Below are positions 33,727 through 45,759 of a DNA stretch of 64,000 bases, piece by piece. This stretch comes from Combretum micranthum (taxonomy: Eukaryota; Streptophyta; Magnoliopsida; Myrtales; Combretaceae): contig JAMXBD010000092.1 of the NCBI GenBank assembly GCA_024138025.1, forward strand, positions 310,001 to 374,000. The letters run 5' to 3'. Below the pieces are notes generated by a model that was not told the DNA's origin, did not search any database, and saw only the letters and a list, made by a program, of their open reading frames with translations. The translations under genes were made by a program, and so were the position numbers. The stretch's first letter is position 1. Each line of letters opens with the position of its first letter.

Positions 33727-34930
33727 AGCCTAACAATTTTGCATTAAGAGTTGAGAGAAGGACATACATGTGTGGCAAAGAGTCAACAACCACATTCTTC
33801 TTACCTTTCTTGTAGCAGATAACATAAGGAAAAGTCTCAATGAACTCCATTCAGCGGGCATGTCTCCTATTCAGTTTTCCTTGCCCCTTCAAGTACTTTA
33901 GTGATTCATGATCAATGTGGACCACAAACTCCTTTGGCTACAAGTAATGTTGCTCGATCTCCAAAGCCCTCACCAATGTGTAAAGCTTCTTATCATAAGT
34001 AGGGTAGCTTAGAGGTGATCCCTTCAACTTTCCATTGAAGTATGCTATTAGCTTGCCATCCTGCATTAATACAACTCCTATGCTAACGCTAAATGTGTCA
34101 CATTTAATCTTGAAGGTCCTAAAAAAGTCAAGCAAAGACAAGAAAGGTGTAGAACACGATTTATCCTTAAGTAAATTAAAAGATTTCTCCTATGCCTCTC
34201 CCCTCCTAAAGCTAATAGACTTCTTTACCACAACCTCAATTAATGATGCTACTATTGTACTAAAGTCTTTTACAAAGTGCTTATAAAACCAACAAGGCCA
34301 TGGAAACTTCTCACCTCAATGATGCTAGTAGGCATAGGCCAATATTTAATTGCCTTAATCTTTTCTTCATCCACTTTTATGCCCCTAGCACTAATAACAT
34401 AGCCTAAAATGACTAGTTTCTCCACACAAAAAAAAAAAAAAAATGGTCTTTAGATTAACATATAAATGTTCATTTTACGGCACAATAAGTACACTCTTCA
34501 GATGATTCACATACTCCTCCAAATACTTGCTGCAAATGAAAATATAATAAAAATACATAACAAAAAATTTTCCTTTAAAAGGATACATAACATGGTTCGT
34601 CAACCTCATATATGTACTAGGTGCATTAGTTAGTCTAAAGGGAATAACTAACCACTCATAAAGCCCTAATTTAGTTTTTAAAGCAGTTTTCCGTTCATTA
34701 CCTTCTTCCATTAGAATCTGATGGTAACCACTTTTAAGATCAATTTTTGAAAACAGACAGGAACCATGCCGCTCATCAAGTATATCATCTAACCTAGGAA
34801 TAGGATGATGATACTTTACCATAATTTTGTTGATAGCTCTATAATCCATACACATTCTTCAGCTCCCACCTTTCTTAGGCACAAGTAAGACTGGCATGGC
34901 ACAAGGGCTCATGCTCTCACGAACAAACTC
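33632..34930 (-). pseudogene. Gypsy D reverse transcriptase and RNase H, broken
   Basis: 34855-34475 is [50 protein letters not shown]. The catalytic motif, normally Tyr/Phe-x-Asp-Asp, reads MYFYYIFICS: both Asp are Tyr. 34141-33938 and 33850-33632 are RNase H pieces ([37 protein letters not shown]-like tail). The RT thumb around 34200-34470 is unreadable and carries a poly-A run of about 15 at 34428-34442. Confidence 0.85.
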
Positions 34931-35105
34931 TTTGCCAGTAATTCCTCCACTTGCCTTTGTATCTTCTTGGTCTCTTCAGGACTACTTCTACATGCAGGTT
35001 GGTTTAGGATAGAGGGTCTAAGCATGAAGTCGATTTGATGTTCTCTTTAGGAATCTATTCAGGAAATGGTTCTTCATACTGCTGTAAAAGAGACACAATA
35101 GAAAT

Positions 35106-38100
35106 TGTAAGCCCCGGGAAATTTCAGTAAATAATTCCAATATGAACTTCTAAAATAAACCCTAAAAATCACTCTAAATTAAAACCGAATTCCAATTAGT
35201 TCAAGAACACGAGCGAATCCAGAAATTTCCGAATCCAGAGAAAGATTAGAATCCTTAAAAACAAAATAAGAACTCATCATACTTCAATTCCAAAACCCTT
35301 ACGTACGACAAATTCCATACGTAACTCCGACTTGTAAAATTGGGTAATATAAAACCCAAAATCAAATTATTAAAAAGTAAATAACGATTAACTTTCGGAA
35401 ATGAAACCCAATTCGAGAATTCCGAAAAGGTTGAAAGATATTAAATACTTACAAAAATAAAATTTAAAATGAATATCTCAAATCAAATATGTTGTATAAA
35501 CATAAAATATCAGTTTCCAAATTGGCAAAGGTATAAACCGGAAAGTCAACCGGAAAACCTAAGTCCCCAAAATTCCCGAGAAGCCATAGTAACCTAGATT
35601 CGGCGATTCCGTATTCCTAAACTAAGGAGTCGGAATGAAAGAAAAAGGTATAGTTGGTTTGTATTAATTCTAGGATGATCTAAAAGATGAGATGAATGAA
35701 TTTTCGATTCATTTCGAATCCGATCGGGTATAGACTTTGAAAAGCGTACCCCAAGGGGCGAAATGTTAAATATACGATATTAGTACCGTTAGACTCATAA
35801 TTTCTTAAGCTTTCCAAATATATCAGTTTTATAAATTTTTTTTGTAACTAGAATTATTTGATTTTGCGATTTATTTCGTATTTTATTACTATCGGTATTT
35901 AACTGGTCTTTTGGTACTATTCACTACTTTTCATTTTACAATGTTATTATTCTTATAATATAAACCTCGGTTGTCTTAGTAATCAAGTAAACTTCGAAAA
36001 CCTGAAAACGAAACCCTAAACTGGTTTGGTCCAGATCTTGTGAGAAAAACCTGGAAGCCCTAGATCCGGCTTTCTTTCGGTTTTATATCAAAAGAACTTT
36101 TATAAAATAATTTAATGTGGAATATTGTTTTAAAGTATATTTTAAACCTTGGAAAGTTTTGATTTCGAAAAATTTTCTATTCCGGGCCTTCCCGAGCTCC
36201 ATTACGGAAAAGCGAGCCCCGGAGCTAGAAACTCAGAAAGATATTCCGGAATATTCATTAGAACCGAAATTTTATAAGGATTTCAAAAATATAAATTTTA
36301 TAATTTTCGGGCTATAAAAATTACAGTTATAGCCTTTTTCCCGTATTTTCTTTACTACCGGTAAAGTAGATGTCTTGTCTACTATTTATTACTATTCATA
36401 AGTACAACCTACTACACACACACCCATACCCTAGTCTTACATCCTTACAAACACTCAATTATATTTTCTTTTCCAAGAAATTTTTGTTTCTTACAAATTA
36501 TTACATTTAACACTTTTATTACACAAATTCCAATTTTTCAAACAAATTCAACTCTCCCTCTCTCTCCTCCTCATGTTGGCCGGCGCATCCCCCTCCCCAT
36601 TTCCCTCTATTTTGTTTTATTTTACTCCTTTTTATACAAATAAACCCTAAAACACTTAATATATAAACTCATTTCTACTCTCTCTCCTCATTTTTACTCA
36701 TTCCAAATTTTTTTCAAAAGCAAAATCCTCTCTTCTTCTTCCTCATCTTGCCGTGACTCCCCCACCCACACACACATTCACAAGTTCATTTCCTCTTCAT
36801 TTCATCTCCAAAACTCCTTTTAGGTGATGATTTCTAGTCTTTCTACTACATAATCTTGCAATGGCAAGAGTATTCTTGTATGTTTTCACCTTAAAATCCC
36901 AATGAGCAAATGCTAGGGATAAGAAAACATGAATGCATGAATCTCAAGCCATTACAAGAGTAGATCTTGTGTTTAACAAGCTTTTGTTGAAGTATTATTA
37001 TGTTCATGCATATAAAAGTAGAGATCTTGCATGAAAAGTATATGTTCATGTCTTAAACCTCATCTTCATGCCCTATAAGTTGTAGATCTAGTGTTTAGAC
37101 ACTCATGTTTTCCTTGACATTCATGTTCATATGCATATTTTGTGTTTTCATGCATTAATGTTCATAAAAGCTTGGCTTTGTATATATAAACATGTTAGTT
37201 GGTAGATCTTTATGAATATAAGGCAAAGAACTTGAAAAGAAAAGATTTTTGTTAGAAAAGTTCAAGGGAAAATTCGTATGATTCTTGAGACCTATTTTGA
37301 AAACCCTTGAAACCACTTTGAAACTCCTATTTTACATAAAAAGTGAAAGGTATATGTAATAGGTATATCTAAGGAATGATTTTTACAAGTTGAAATGAAT
37401 TTAGGCATGAGTAATGTGTAAAACAAGTAGTGGAATTAAGATGGAAAATTTTGAGTTAGTGATCAATTTGTCAAATTCGTAATTTGAGATAATGCATATG
37501 TAATCACCTAGTATTTAAGCTCAAATGGCATGTTTTATGTGTTAAATGAAGTCCTTAGGCAATAGATATAGTAAAGCTTTAAATTTTGATGCATTGAACA
37601 AGTTTTCTCAAAAGAATTATGCAAGAAATAAATTTTTCAAAATTCGGATTTTTGTGAAAAGCATATTTAAAAACATACTTGCAAGGTGGAAAATGTGAAT
37701 TTTTATGTAGAAATGAAGGTCTTGGGTAGTATAGATGATGAAGACTCATTTTTATTTAGATAGCAATGAATTTCTAAGAATAGAATCTCAAAACACTAGG
37801 AGGAGCAAAATTTGGAAAAAATGGATTTTTAAGAAGTAACTATTGTGGAGTCTTGTGCTAAATAGGAATCCTTAAAAGTTTCATTATCAAAAATCATCAA
37901 GATCATGCATATTTTGAACTCATTACATGACATTCATATTAGGAATTCATTCATATTTTATCTACCCATGAATGATTAACGAGAAACATTTTGATTGAGT
38001 GCGAAACAATTTTTCGGAAATGACAAAGTTACAGACCTGATCTGAGTCCTCTGTTCCGCGACCTAAAAGTTTTTGAAATTTGAAAATAATATTAGAATTA

Positions 38101-39426
38101 GATAGATCTTTCGAAGTAGATAGAAATCGATATATAATTTGCGAGATTCCGAGTTAAAATGACCAAGTTATGGCCGTTTTAAGTTGAATCCCCGCTTAGG
38201 ACGAGAATTACGAATTTGATAGTTCGTATGAAATTGTTTGGATTAGTTTGAGTTGAAATACTTATTAAAGTATTTCTTCCTTTTTAGGAGATCCCGAATC
38301 GACGATTCCCTACCACCGGATTACTATTACTAGAAGACCGGTGATCCAATGGCCGGTGAGTTTCTCCTTGTTTTGTTACCTTGATTGTGCTTGTAGCTAG
38401 TTGCATTAGAATTATAGGAACAAGATAAAAATCGATATGAATGGGGATGGGATATGATGAGACTGTGATGAATGTATGCCAAAGAATACTAAATCATATC
38501 GAAACCACGATTGATTGGATAACTGCACTGTTCATATTATTTCTGTTATATGTATGATATTGGTTGGTCATTCTAAAGAATGTATAAATATTTTGACCTA
38601 AGCAAAAAGTAAATTGATCATGCATCGCATCGGACATATTGCATTTGGTAGCGTGCTACTCCTACGCAGGTCGATCGGTATGGTCCGAGGACTCGTTTGG
38701 ATAATGAGACCCGGGATCAGAGCTCATTCATAGGAAACTAAGGCGCATCGGGGATGCATTCCATGTGTGCCTAGCCGAGGCGAGTGCTATGAGCCGAGGG
38801 CTTGGGGACTAGCAGCAGTCGTGTAGACTTCAATACCATCCCTAACCCAAGATACGGAGGGCGTAAATCCGTTCTGTGTGTGGGTTCCGGATACCCATAC
38901 ATAATTGTTGCTCATGTGTTTGCTCATGCATAGCATATGGTTGATTATAACTTGCTTGTTATGGTACGGAATTAAGGGAATTCTCACTAAGCTAGTGTAG
39001 CTTATACCCCTATAGTTGTTTAAATGAACAGGTTATCTCAAGAATGCAAAGTGGGGACTGAGTTGGTTGGAGCCGGGAATGACTCCGGGATGTTGGCAAA
39101 GGATACGAATGTTTGAAGTTATCAGCTAGTTTATGATTTGTCTTGTAATAGTTTATGTAGGGAAGTCTATGGATGAATGTAATTGAAGTTAAATGATTTG
39201 TATTTTGAAGTATAGTGGTTTGTATTGAAAGTAAGATAGTTTTATTTCCTTTACATTGTTACTCAATTGTATCAACATAAAATGTATCATTCCGATGTGT
39301 CTCCTTTATGTGTTAGACGCCTTGTACATAGTGTGAAAGCCTTCGCGTGACTGAGGTGGTCATTCTTAAGCTTTAATATTGTGTACGGCGGACTGCCATG
39401 TTTAGGGTACCCCTTGGGGCATGACA
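35106..39426 (+). mobile_element. 4.3-kb TG...CA sequence with GAAAT duplication, probable solo giant LTR
   Basis: It begins TGTAAGCCCCGGGAAATTTC and ends GGGTACCCCTTGGGGCATGACA-type sequence at 39426, with GAAAT on both sides (35101-35105 and 39427-39431). There is no coding frame of any note in 4321 bp and no internal pair of long direct repeats, so I read it as one very long LTR left by recombination, as known for Tat/Ogre-like gypsy lineages. Plus orientation is suggested by a TATATAAA box (about 36658-36668) followed by C/T-rich leader DNA. The alternative is a large non-autonomous LARD-type element whose short LTRs I failed to see. Confidence 0.75.
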
Positions 39427-41260
39427 GAAATAGGAAGAGAAAAGTTAAGATCGATAGTAGAAATCAATGTCTCCTTGTACATAAGTACAATTAAGAGCTT
39501 TTTCTCACCCGTAGTACTCCTGATATCACTCTTACTGGAAAAACAACTCAATTGCCTTTTCTTGTCACTCTCTCCTTTTTTTCTCACCTGCCGCTTTGTT
39601 TCTTCTCTCTATCACTCATGTATCATCCTCTCCAACTCGATTGGTTTCTCTCTTTTTCTCACTAGCTCTCAACATCTCATCTTCCTATCTCAACTTCTTT
39701 TGATCCTCATGTACTCGTTGTGGTGTCAAAGGTTTCAAATGAAATGTCTTATCACCTTGTCACACAATAAATCTATTTGAACGCTCTTCATGAGAAGCAT
39801 CTCTATTGAACTACAAAGATCTACTAAACATAATATGACATGCATTCATATGTATTACATCACACATCACCTCATCCTTGCAGTTTCTCAGAGCAAACGA
39901 TAACTTCACCTACTTATTCACCTTCACCTCTCCAAAGTTGTTCAACCACTATAATTTATATGATATAGGGTGTTTAAGTATAGGCAGCTTAAGCATCTTC
40001 ACTAAGTTAGTACTCACCACATTGACACAACTTCTCCCATCAATAATCAAACCACAAATCTTTCCTCTCACTACATCTCAAGTGTGAAAACTATTCTCTC
40101 TTTGCTACTCAAGTTCACTCTCATTCACCTATTGTGTAGTTGAGGTACGTCTAATAACTAGTGACAAATTTCAGGTATCCACCTCATCATTATCGATAAC
40201 ATCCTCTAACTCAGGCATATCATCCTCATCTCCTTCACTCTTGCTAGTCGTCTTATATTCGTCATTGTCTAAGGCAATCATAGCTCCCTTATTAAGGCAC
40301 TAAGAAGCTATGTGTCCAGTACCATTATGCCTAAAACAACGCAATCCACTCAAACGAGATTGAGATTCAAGCTTACCTTTGGTTTTATTAGGAGTTTCCT
40401 CCTTAGTCATAGCTTGAGTCGATTTTCCCTTATGGCTCTCCTTATTCTCTTTCTTCTAGTTTCCTTTCCATGAGGTAGAAGAAGTACCTCCATAACTATA
40501 CTTTCCCTTCCTCTTGATTTGGGCCTCAAATTTCAATGCCATCTGGTACATTTCTTTTAACTCCATATAATGTTGTAGCTCCACCTTGTTTGCAATGTCT
40601 CTATTCAACCCATTCAAAAATCTAGCTGTAGTCACTTCATCATCCTCCTTCACATCAACCTTCATCATGAGTATCTCTACCTCCATATTGTATTCTTCTA
40701 TGCTCCTACTTCATTGAGTGATCTCCTACAACCAATGGTATAATCCTCTATAGTAGTGTGAGGGAACAAACCTTTTTCTCATGATCTGCTTCAGCTCTCA
40801 TCATGTACTAATTGGCTCCCCTAAATTTCTCCTCCTATTAAGGGTAAGTTGACCCCACCAGATGTTGGCATATCCATTAAATTCTACAATAGCAAATTTG
40901 ACCTTTTGTCCTTTAAATAATTCTAGTAGGCATAGATCAACTCAATTTTGAGCTCCCATTTCATATAAGCATCTGGGTCATTACAGCCCTGAAAAGTGGA
41001 ATCTTGAATTTTATAGAATTCAAATTAGTATCGATTTTCTCACCTCTCTAACCAGTACTATCTCGTGAAATACTCTTGCCTCTAGCCCTAACATGCATCC
41101 TATCATCTTATTAATCATTAGAATCTAACTCTCCCTTCAATTTCTACTTTAAAGGTGATCCATTCGAACCGTCAACCAGTATAACATTTCTAACATTCAA
41201 GCCATATCACCAATTTCTTCCCCCTTTTTCTTAGAGAAGCTAGACATCCATTGATGTTAG
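39427..41260 (-). pseudogene. Gypsy D gag, protease and linker to RT, broken
   Basis: 39587-39427 is the linker between protease and RT (LLIVLMYKETLISTIDLNFS), directly interrupted by the nested block. 39880-40140 can be read in pieces as the protease (CGLIID, then LKLPILKHPISYKL-like words) with stops. About 40300-40350 is the remains of a zinc knuckle. 40686-40456 is the gag core (ARFLNGLNRDIANKVELQHY, then MALKFEAQIKRKGKYSYGG). Gag start is near 41240. Confidence 0.75.
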
Positions 41261-41828
41261 GAGATAACAAAACAAATAATAATAAAAAGAGAAAAAACCT
41301 TGCTACACTCCCTCATGTGTGTCACTCGCAAAATATGACACTCAACCTTCATGTGTTACTTAAACTCAATAATGCACTTACGACCTTACGTCACGATCCT
41401 TCATCTTATGATTCTTTATCAAGCTTGAAATCTTAATTCGCAAATTTTTTTCCTTTGTTGTTCCTTGTGATACTTCAATTCCTAATAAGCATATAATCTA
41501 ATAGGATCGAAATACTCTAAGAAACAGAGATGGATCATAAATCCGCTTGCACTATTCTTTCACACAACAATTCCTTCAAATTGTTTTTTTTTTAATATAT
41601 TTCTTTTCTTTCTCTTTTTTTCTATTCTTTTTCTTTTCTTTTATATTCTTTTTCTTTTTTCTTTTTTTTTTTAACAAGAACCCTAAAAACAAATCGATCG
41701 ATCAAACAACTTAACAAAAAGATTCAAATCAATAATAGATATAAACAATATGAGTTATGGTTTTAGATTAGTACCCTCAAATGGAACTGGATTGGTGATT
41801 CTTAGAAAACCTTTACTCTAATACCAAT

Positions 41829-42662
41829 CTTATGCGTGCTTGGCATAGCTTTGTGAATTCCAAGACTAAGAATTGAACACAAACCTTGACTTGATGAAAT
41901 ATCCAGAATAGAATTAGTGGTAAATTGAACGTGACCTTAGATCTGAGAATTCCACGAACCCTAGTATGGATTGATGGAAAAACATTGACCCATTGGTTAA
42001 GTAATCCTAAGAACTTCGATATAGAGATCTCTATCCTTTAGGAAATACTTACCAAGAACCTTGGTATAATAAAGAACGCAACAAGAATAGCAAATTCTTG
42101 AAGAGTTTCACAAACTCTCAAAAGAACTAGAGAGAGGAATTTTCTCTTAAAAAATATTTCAATGTCAATATAATGTGTTTCAACAAACCCTTACATCCCA
42201 TCTTTATAGTCTTTCAAGAAGAAGAAATATTAACACAAAATAAAATACATATGGTTGCATGAGTAGAAAGGTTGGCATATTAGGATTTGAAGGCCGATGG
42301 CATTAGAAAGAAAGTCATCAGTGTTAATTGATGTTGACCAGTGTGGCTTGAAGAAGGTCGGTAGCATTGGGGTCAAATCTGCTAGCTTTGGTCCAGCTTT
42401 TGATCCTACTATTTCTCGACGCCATCCTATATAATAAAGTTGCTTGGATCTTCACCATCTTGTCCGATAATGTTGATCTGCTTCATTTCTCCTTCCGCTG
42501 TCAATTTGATGCGCTTTGTTGGATCCTCCATGAAGTTCTTGCAGTAACAATTAAATTCATCCTGAAGTTTCTTACCTTGATTTAGGGTGATCATGCCTCC
42601 TAGTACTTGAACTTGTTGTAAGGAGCTTGGCGCAGGCGAGTCTTCATCACTCTCTTTAGTCA
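41829..42662 (-). repeat. Gypsy D 5' LTR (right copy)
   Basis: TTATGCGTGCTTGGCATAGC to TCTCTTTAGTCA. On the minus strand it starts TGACTAAAGAGAG and contains the frame 42663-42427 (LGGMITLNQGKKLQDEF), which is the same polyprotein tail that ends the integrase in the other copy. It is visibly diverged from the left copy, so the insertion is old. Confidence 0.8.
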
Positions 42663-43149
42663 TTTGTGTCTCACTCGCCTATGCGATGATCTTGAAACTG
42701 CACCACTATAAGAGGGGACTCTTTTTCATCTTATGTCCCTAGTCATTTGGTGAATGAACGTGAAACCCTACCCCCCCAAACATACATAGAATCACTTACT
42801 GCTTTCTTCTTAGTTGTTACATGATATGCTTTGAATGTTCAAGTGTTGATATTTATAATTCATATGTTGATGTGCTTGTTGTGTCTTCCTCATGCTGTTG
42901 ATTTAAATTCACAATTAGCCTCATGTATGTGCATGTGACTCCTCTTTTATTATGTGTGGTATGTATATAGATGACTCCCCTTCCATTATGTATACATGTC
43001 GGGCTTTTTTTCTTTTCTTTTTTTTTTTTACTATATCTCTCCTCCCTAAAGTGGTAGTAATCGTATATAGCCATTGCTCCCACTTTTGATGAATATCTTG
43101 AAGATGACAAAAGAAACCAAAAAGAGTCGGTCTCACAATTCCAACCATA
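42663..43149. other. Non-coding flank of gypsy D
   Basis: It contains the fourth copy of the short repeat found left of gypsy D (about 42683-42705), a C7 run, and A/T-rich DNA. The open frames at 42853-43209 on the minus strand are antisense to nothing recognisable and look accidental. Confidence 0.45.
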
Positions 43150-43618
43150 TAGATAAGAGCAATGAAATATTGGAAAACTTAGGTCATGTGCCAAAAGTGC
43201 CATTGCCATGTAGTAAATGGCTTGATGCTATAATTTATAATGACTTTTTCTAGAGAGATTTTAAGAAATGGGACTTATGTGTGTATCCACTTGTAGATGG
43301 TGGGTTGCGTTTCATACACCTGAGCTACAAATAAATGATAGGATAAATATAGATGAGAATTCCATACTGCAATTTAGAAATGAAAGAAAGGAGCCTCCCC
43401 TTTCAGAGACTATGTTTACTTACCCAAAATAGATGTTACATGGGTGGCAATCATTGTTATATTACATTGTGAATAATTCCCATTATAAGTCTCTCTTAAA
43501 AGTGCAAGGATCAATTATTCCATAGGATCTCCTCTAGAATGATAATTCATTCTCAAAGTACTAAAATAGGGTAAGATTTATTGGCACGTTGGAGTACCCA
43601 TACGCATACTTTTGTGAT
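43150..43618 (+). pseudogene. Plant mobile domain (PMD) gene, 5' part, split by hAT
   Basis: Upstream half of a decayed gene of the aminotransferase-like plant mobile domain family (PF10536, MAIN-like). Broken frames can be read in places (WLDAIIYNDFF, KWDLCVYPLVDGGLRF), and immediately before the hAT element comes LARWSTHTHTFV, which corresponds to the family's conserved RW-x-x-x-T-H-T-F box. Several stops lie between these pieces. PMD proteins occur both as host genes acting in silencing and meristem maintenance and inside transposons; which this was cannot be decided here. Confidence 0.6.
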
Positions 43619-44322
43619 TAGAGGTGTGCAAAAAAACCGATGAAACCGATAAACCAAATCGAAATTGTAAAACCAATCTGAAAAATATGGTTAACTGATT
43701 TGTTGGTTTCGGTTTAGGATTATGGTTTTTATTTTTTCCAATTTTCGGTTTCGGTTTCGGTTTATAACCACAAAAAACCGATGGTTAACGGTTAACCATT
43801 TTAATATTTATAAATATATTATATATATGATTTACATGTTCATATAATTATTTTTTAAAATATATATATATATATATGATTTACATATACATATAATTTA
43901 CCTATGTTAATATTCCTTGGATTTTGATTAAATACTATTGTCTTATGTTTAATGGAGTTAATGTGGTAATCGATTTGGTTTGATTTTATTGAAAATGATA
44001 CATCTAAAGGTTTGTTTTTCCTCTTTTCCTTAATTTGATATTCCTTTTTTTTTTTTTTTTTGCTCTTGTACTATATATAATAATTCAAAGAAAAACTCTT
44101 TGATAAAGGCTAAAAAATAAGGTTTGTTGAAATTATCAATTTGATTTATTGAAACCATTACGTTAAATGGTTAAAAACCGAAAGCCGAATAAATTAACCG
44201 AATAAAACGGTTAACCGTTTATAATGGACCATTTAAGGATTGAGATATTAAAAAACTGATTATTACGGTTAGGTTCAAAAAATAGGGCCACTGACCGGTT
44301 AACCGATCCGTGAACACCCCTA
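43619..44322. mobile_element. 704-bp hAT MITE inside the PMD exon
   Basis: Termini TAGAGGTGTGCA and, reverse-complemented, TAGGGGTGTTCA (10 of 12 identical). A perfect 8-bp target duplication TTTGTGAT lies at 43611-43618 and 44323-44330. The interior is non-coding, rich in CCGAAA/TTTCGG and GGTTAACC words near both ends, with (AT)n at about 43858-43880 and a T run at about 44044-44061. Without a transposase it was moved by an autonomous relative. Confidence 0.93.
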
Positions 44323-45240
44323 TTTGTGATGTCATGGGGTGAAATTACTCTAACTTTAGAAGATGTATGTACACTATTGAGTTTCTATAGTTTTTGGTTA
44401 ACTAATATTGTTACAGCTAAGATCTTAAAGGAGGATGAGGAGTTGATGGAAATATTAGAGGCTAACAGACGGGATGTGAAAGATAGCCGTAGGCAAGCAT
44501 CATTTTGTCCATAGGTGAGACACTTTTTTTAGCACTAAAGGACTCAAGTCGAAGTGCCCCGGTATGGATGTGAGCAAGTGTGCAATCTTTACTTTGTCTA
44601 TTTATGCTCAATTGCCACTACTGCAATCTAACTTATAACTTGTGATTTATTACAGGCAAAAGTTGGAAGCTTTCATTACTTGTTGGTTATCCATATATGT
44701 GTTTCCTAATGGGCTAGAAAAAGGTATCAGTCCTTGATTTTTTTCACTTGGCAATTCATCTTACACATGGAGAACAATTTGCCCTAACACGTTTTTATTT
44801 AGGGTCCTTATGTTTGTGCTTAGATCTTTATAATGAGACTTTAGTCCGATCGAAGGGGCGGTATATCATTGTATCAAAAGTGGATTCTTTCACATGTTTT
44901 TCAGTAAGCACTACAAAACGTATCCGAGTGTTCTTGTTACAAAGCCTGATCCTGCTGAACCTCGAGCTTAGGCTTGGGTTGATAGAAAGCCTTTGAGTTC
45001 ATTACTTGATATCATAGATGATGCTCATGAGGTTGACTTTCGCCGTTATATAAAGGAATTAGAAGGATATAAGTGGTACACAAAATATTATCCTGCAGGC
45101 TCTGGAAACTTAATGAATCTAATAGAGCATGGTGAGCAATTTTTTGTAACTGAAGCAAGTTATATTCTTTGGTGTTCACCTTGAGGCTTACCTGTACTTC
45201 ATAATTAGTGTGATTCTTCTATAGAGTTCCTAGAGGTAAG
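44323..45240 (+). pseudogene. PMD gene, central part with intron-like gap
   Basis: Directly after the hAT, MSWGEITLTLEDVCTLLSF matches the most conserved PMD box (family: GE-x-T-x-T-L-E-D-V). The frame ends at a donor-like AG/GTGAGA (about 44516). A 140-bp intron-like stretch ends in TTATTACAG (44655), after which KLEAFITCWLSIYVFPNG and, one frame over, AIHLTHGEQFALTRFYLGSL can be read, again as in the family. Further stops follow (44744, 44990 and others). The gene is dead in this copy. Confidence 0.75.
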
Positions 45241-45676
45241 GTGATGTAGTACTCACTCCACCAAGTTGCTCAATAATTTGGATGTGAACAAAGTGTACCT
45301 TCTATGGTAGCCTTTAAACAAATTTTGATAGATGTTTCGAGGCACTTAGTCTTGAAAAGTACCGTGGACTTTACTTTGCTATTAGACAGATGTTCTTACC
45401 ACCTATCAATCACTTTAGTGTTGCCTCGAGTGGATGGCTAACATATTGGATAGGGTACCCTTGAGGCATTGAAGAAACACATCTCCTTAGTAATAGATGA
45501 TAACCTACCAGAATGCATCATCTGTGAGTATGCATTCCACTTTCAACTTCCTAAAGATGATAAGAATAATGTTCCAACCAAAGCAGTGGTTGGACAAATT
45601 ATGCTCTGCATTAGTAGCTAGGTAGATTAGGCAATGCATTTATGAGGTAATGACTTTCCTTTTATGATGCTTCCCC

Positions 45677-45677
<1 letters not shown>

Positions 45678-45707
<30 letters not shown>
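45678..45707. repeat. C30 homopolymer
   Basis: Thirty consecutive C, preceded by TTCCCCT and followed by TCG. It sits inside the decayed PMD region, in a stretch read as intron. Confidence 0.9.
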
Positions 45708-45709
<2 letters not shown>

Positions 45710-45759
45710 GTTTTTATTGTGAACCTGATTATGTTATTCACTTAATATTCGATACTTGT

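Larger units (their letters stand above)
31678..42662 (-). mobile_element. Gypsy D: Ty3/gypsy element with a nested insertion
   Basis: Minus-strand element with homologous LTR regions at about 31678-32505 and 41829-42662, a primer-binding-site complement (CTCTAATACCAATC, about 41817-41830) beside the right LTR, and gag, protease, RT, RNase H and integrase between them, all broken. The 4.3-kb block 35106-39426 is foreign to it. Without that block the element is about 6.7 kb. I found no clear 5-bp target duplication, so the exact ends are uncertain by some tens of bases. Confidence 0.85.

Noticed and set aside
43858..43880. Separate significance of the (AT)n tract
   Set aside because: An ordinary microsatellite within the hAT element; reported only as part of it.
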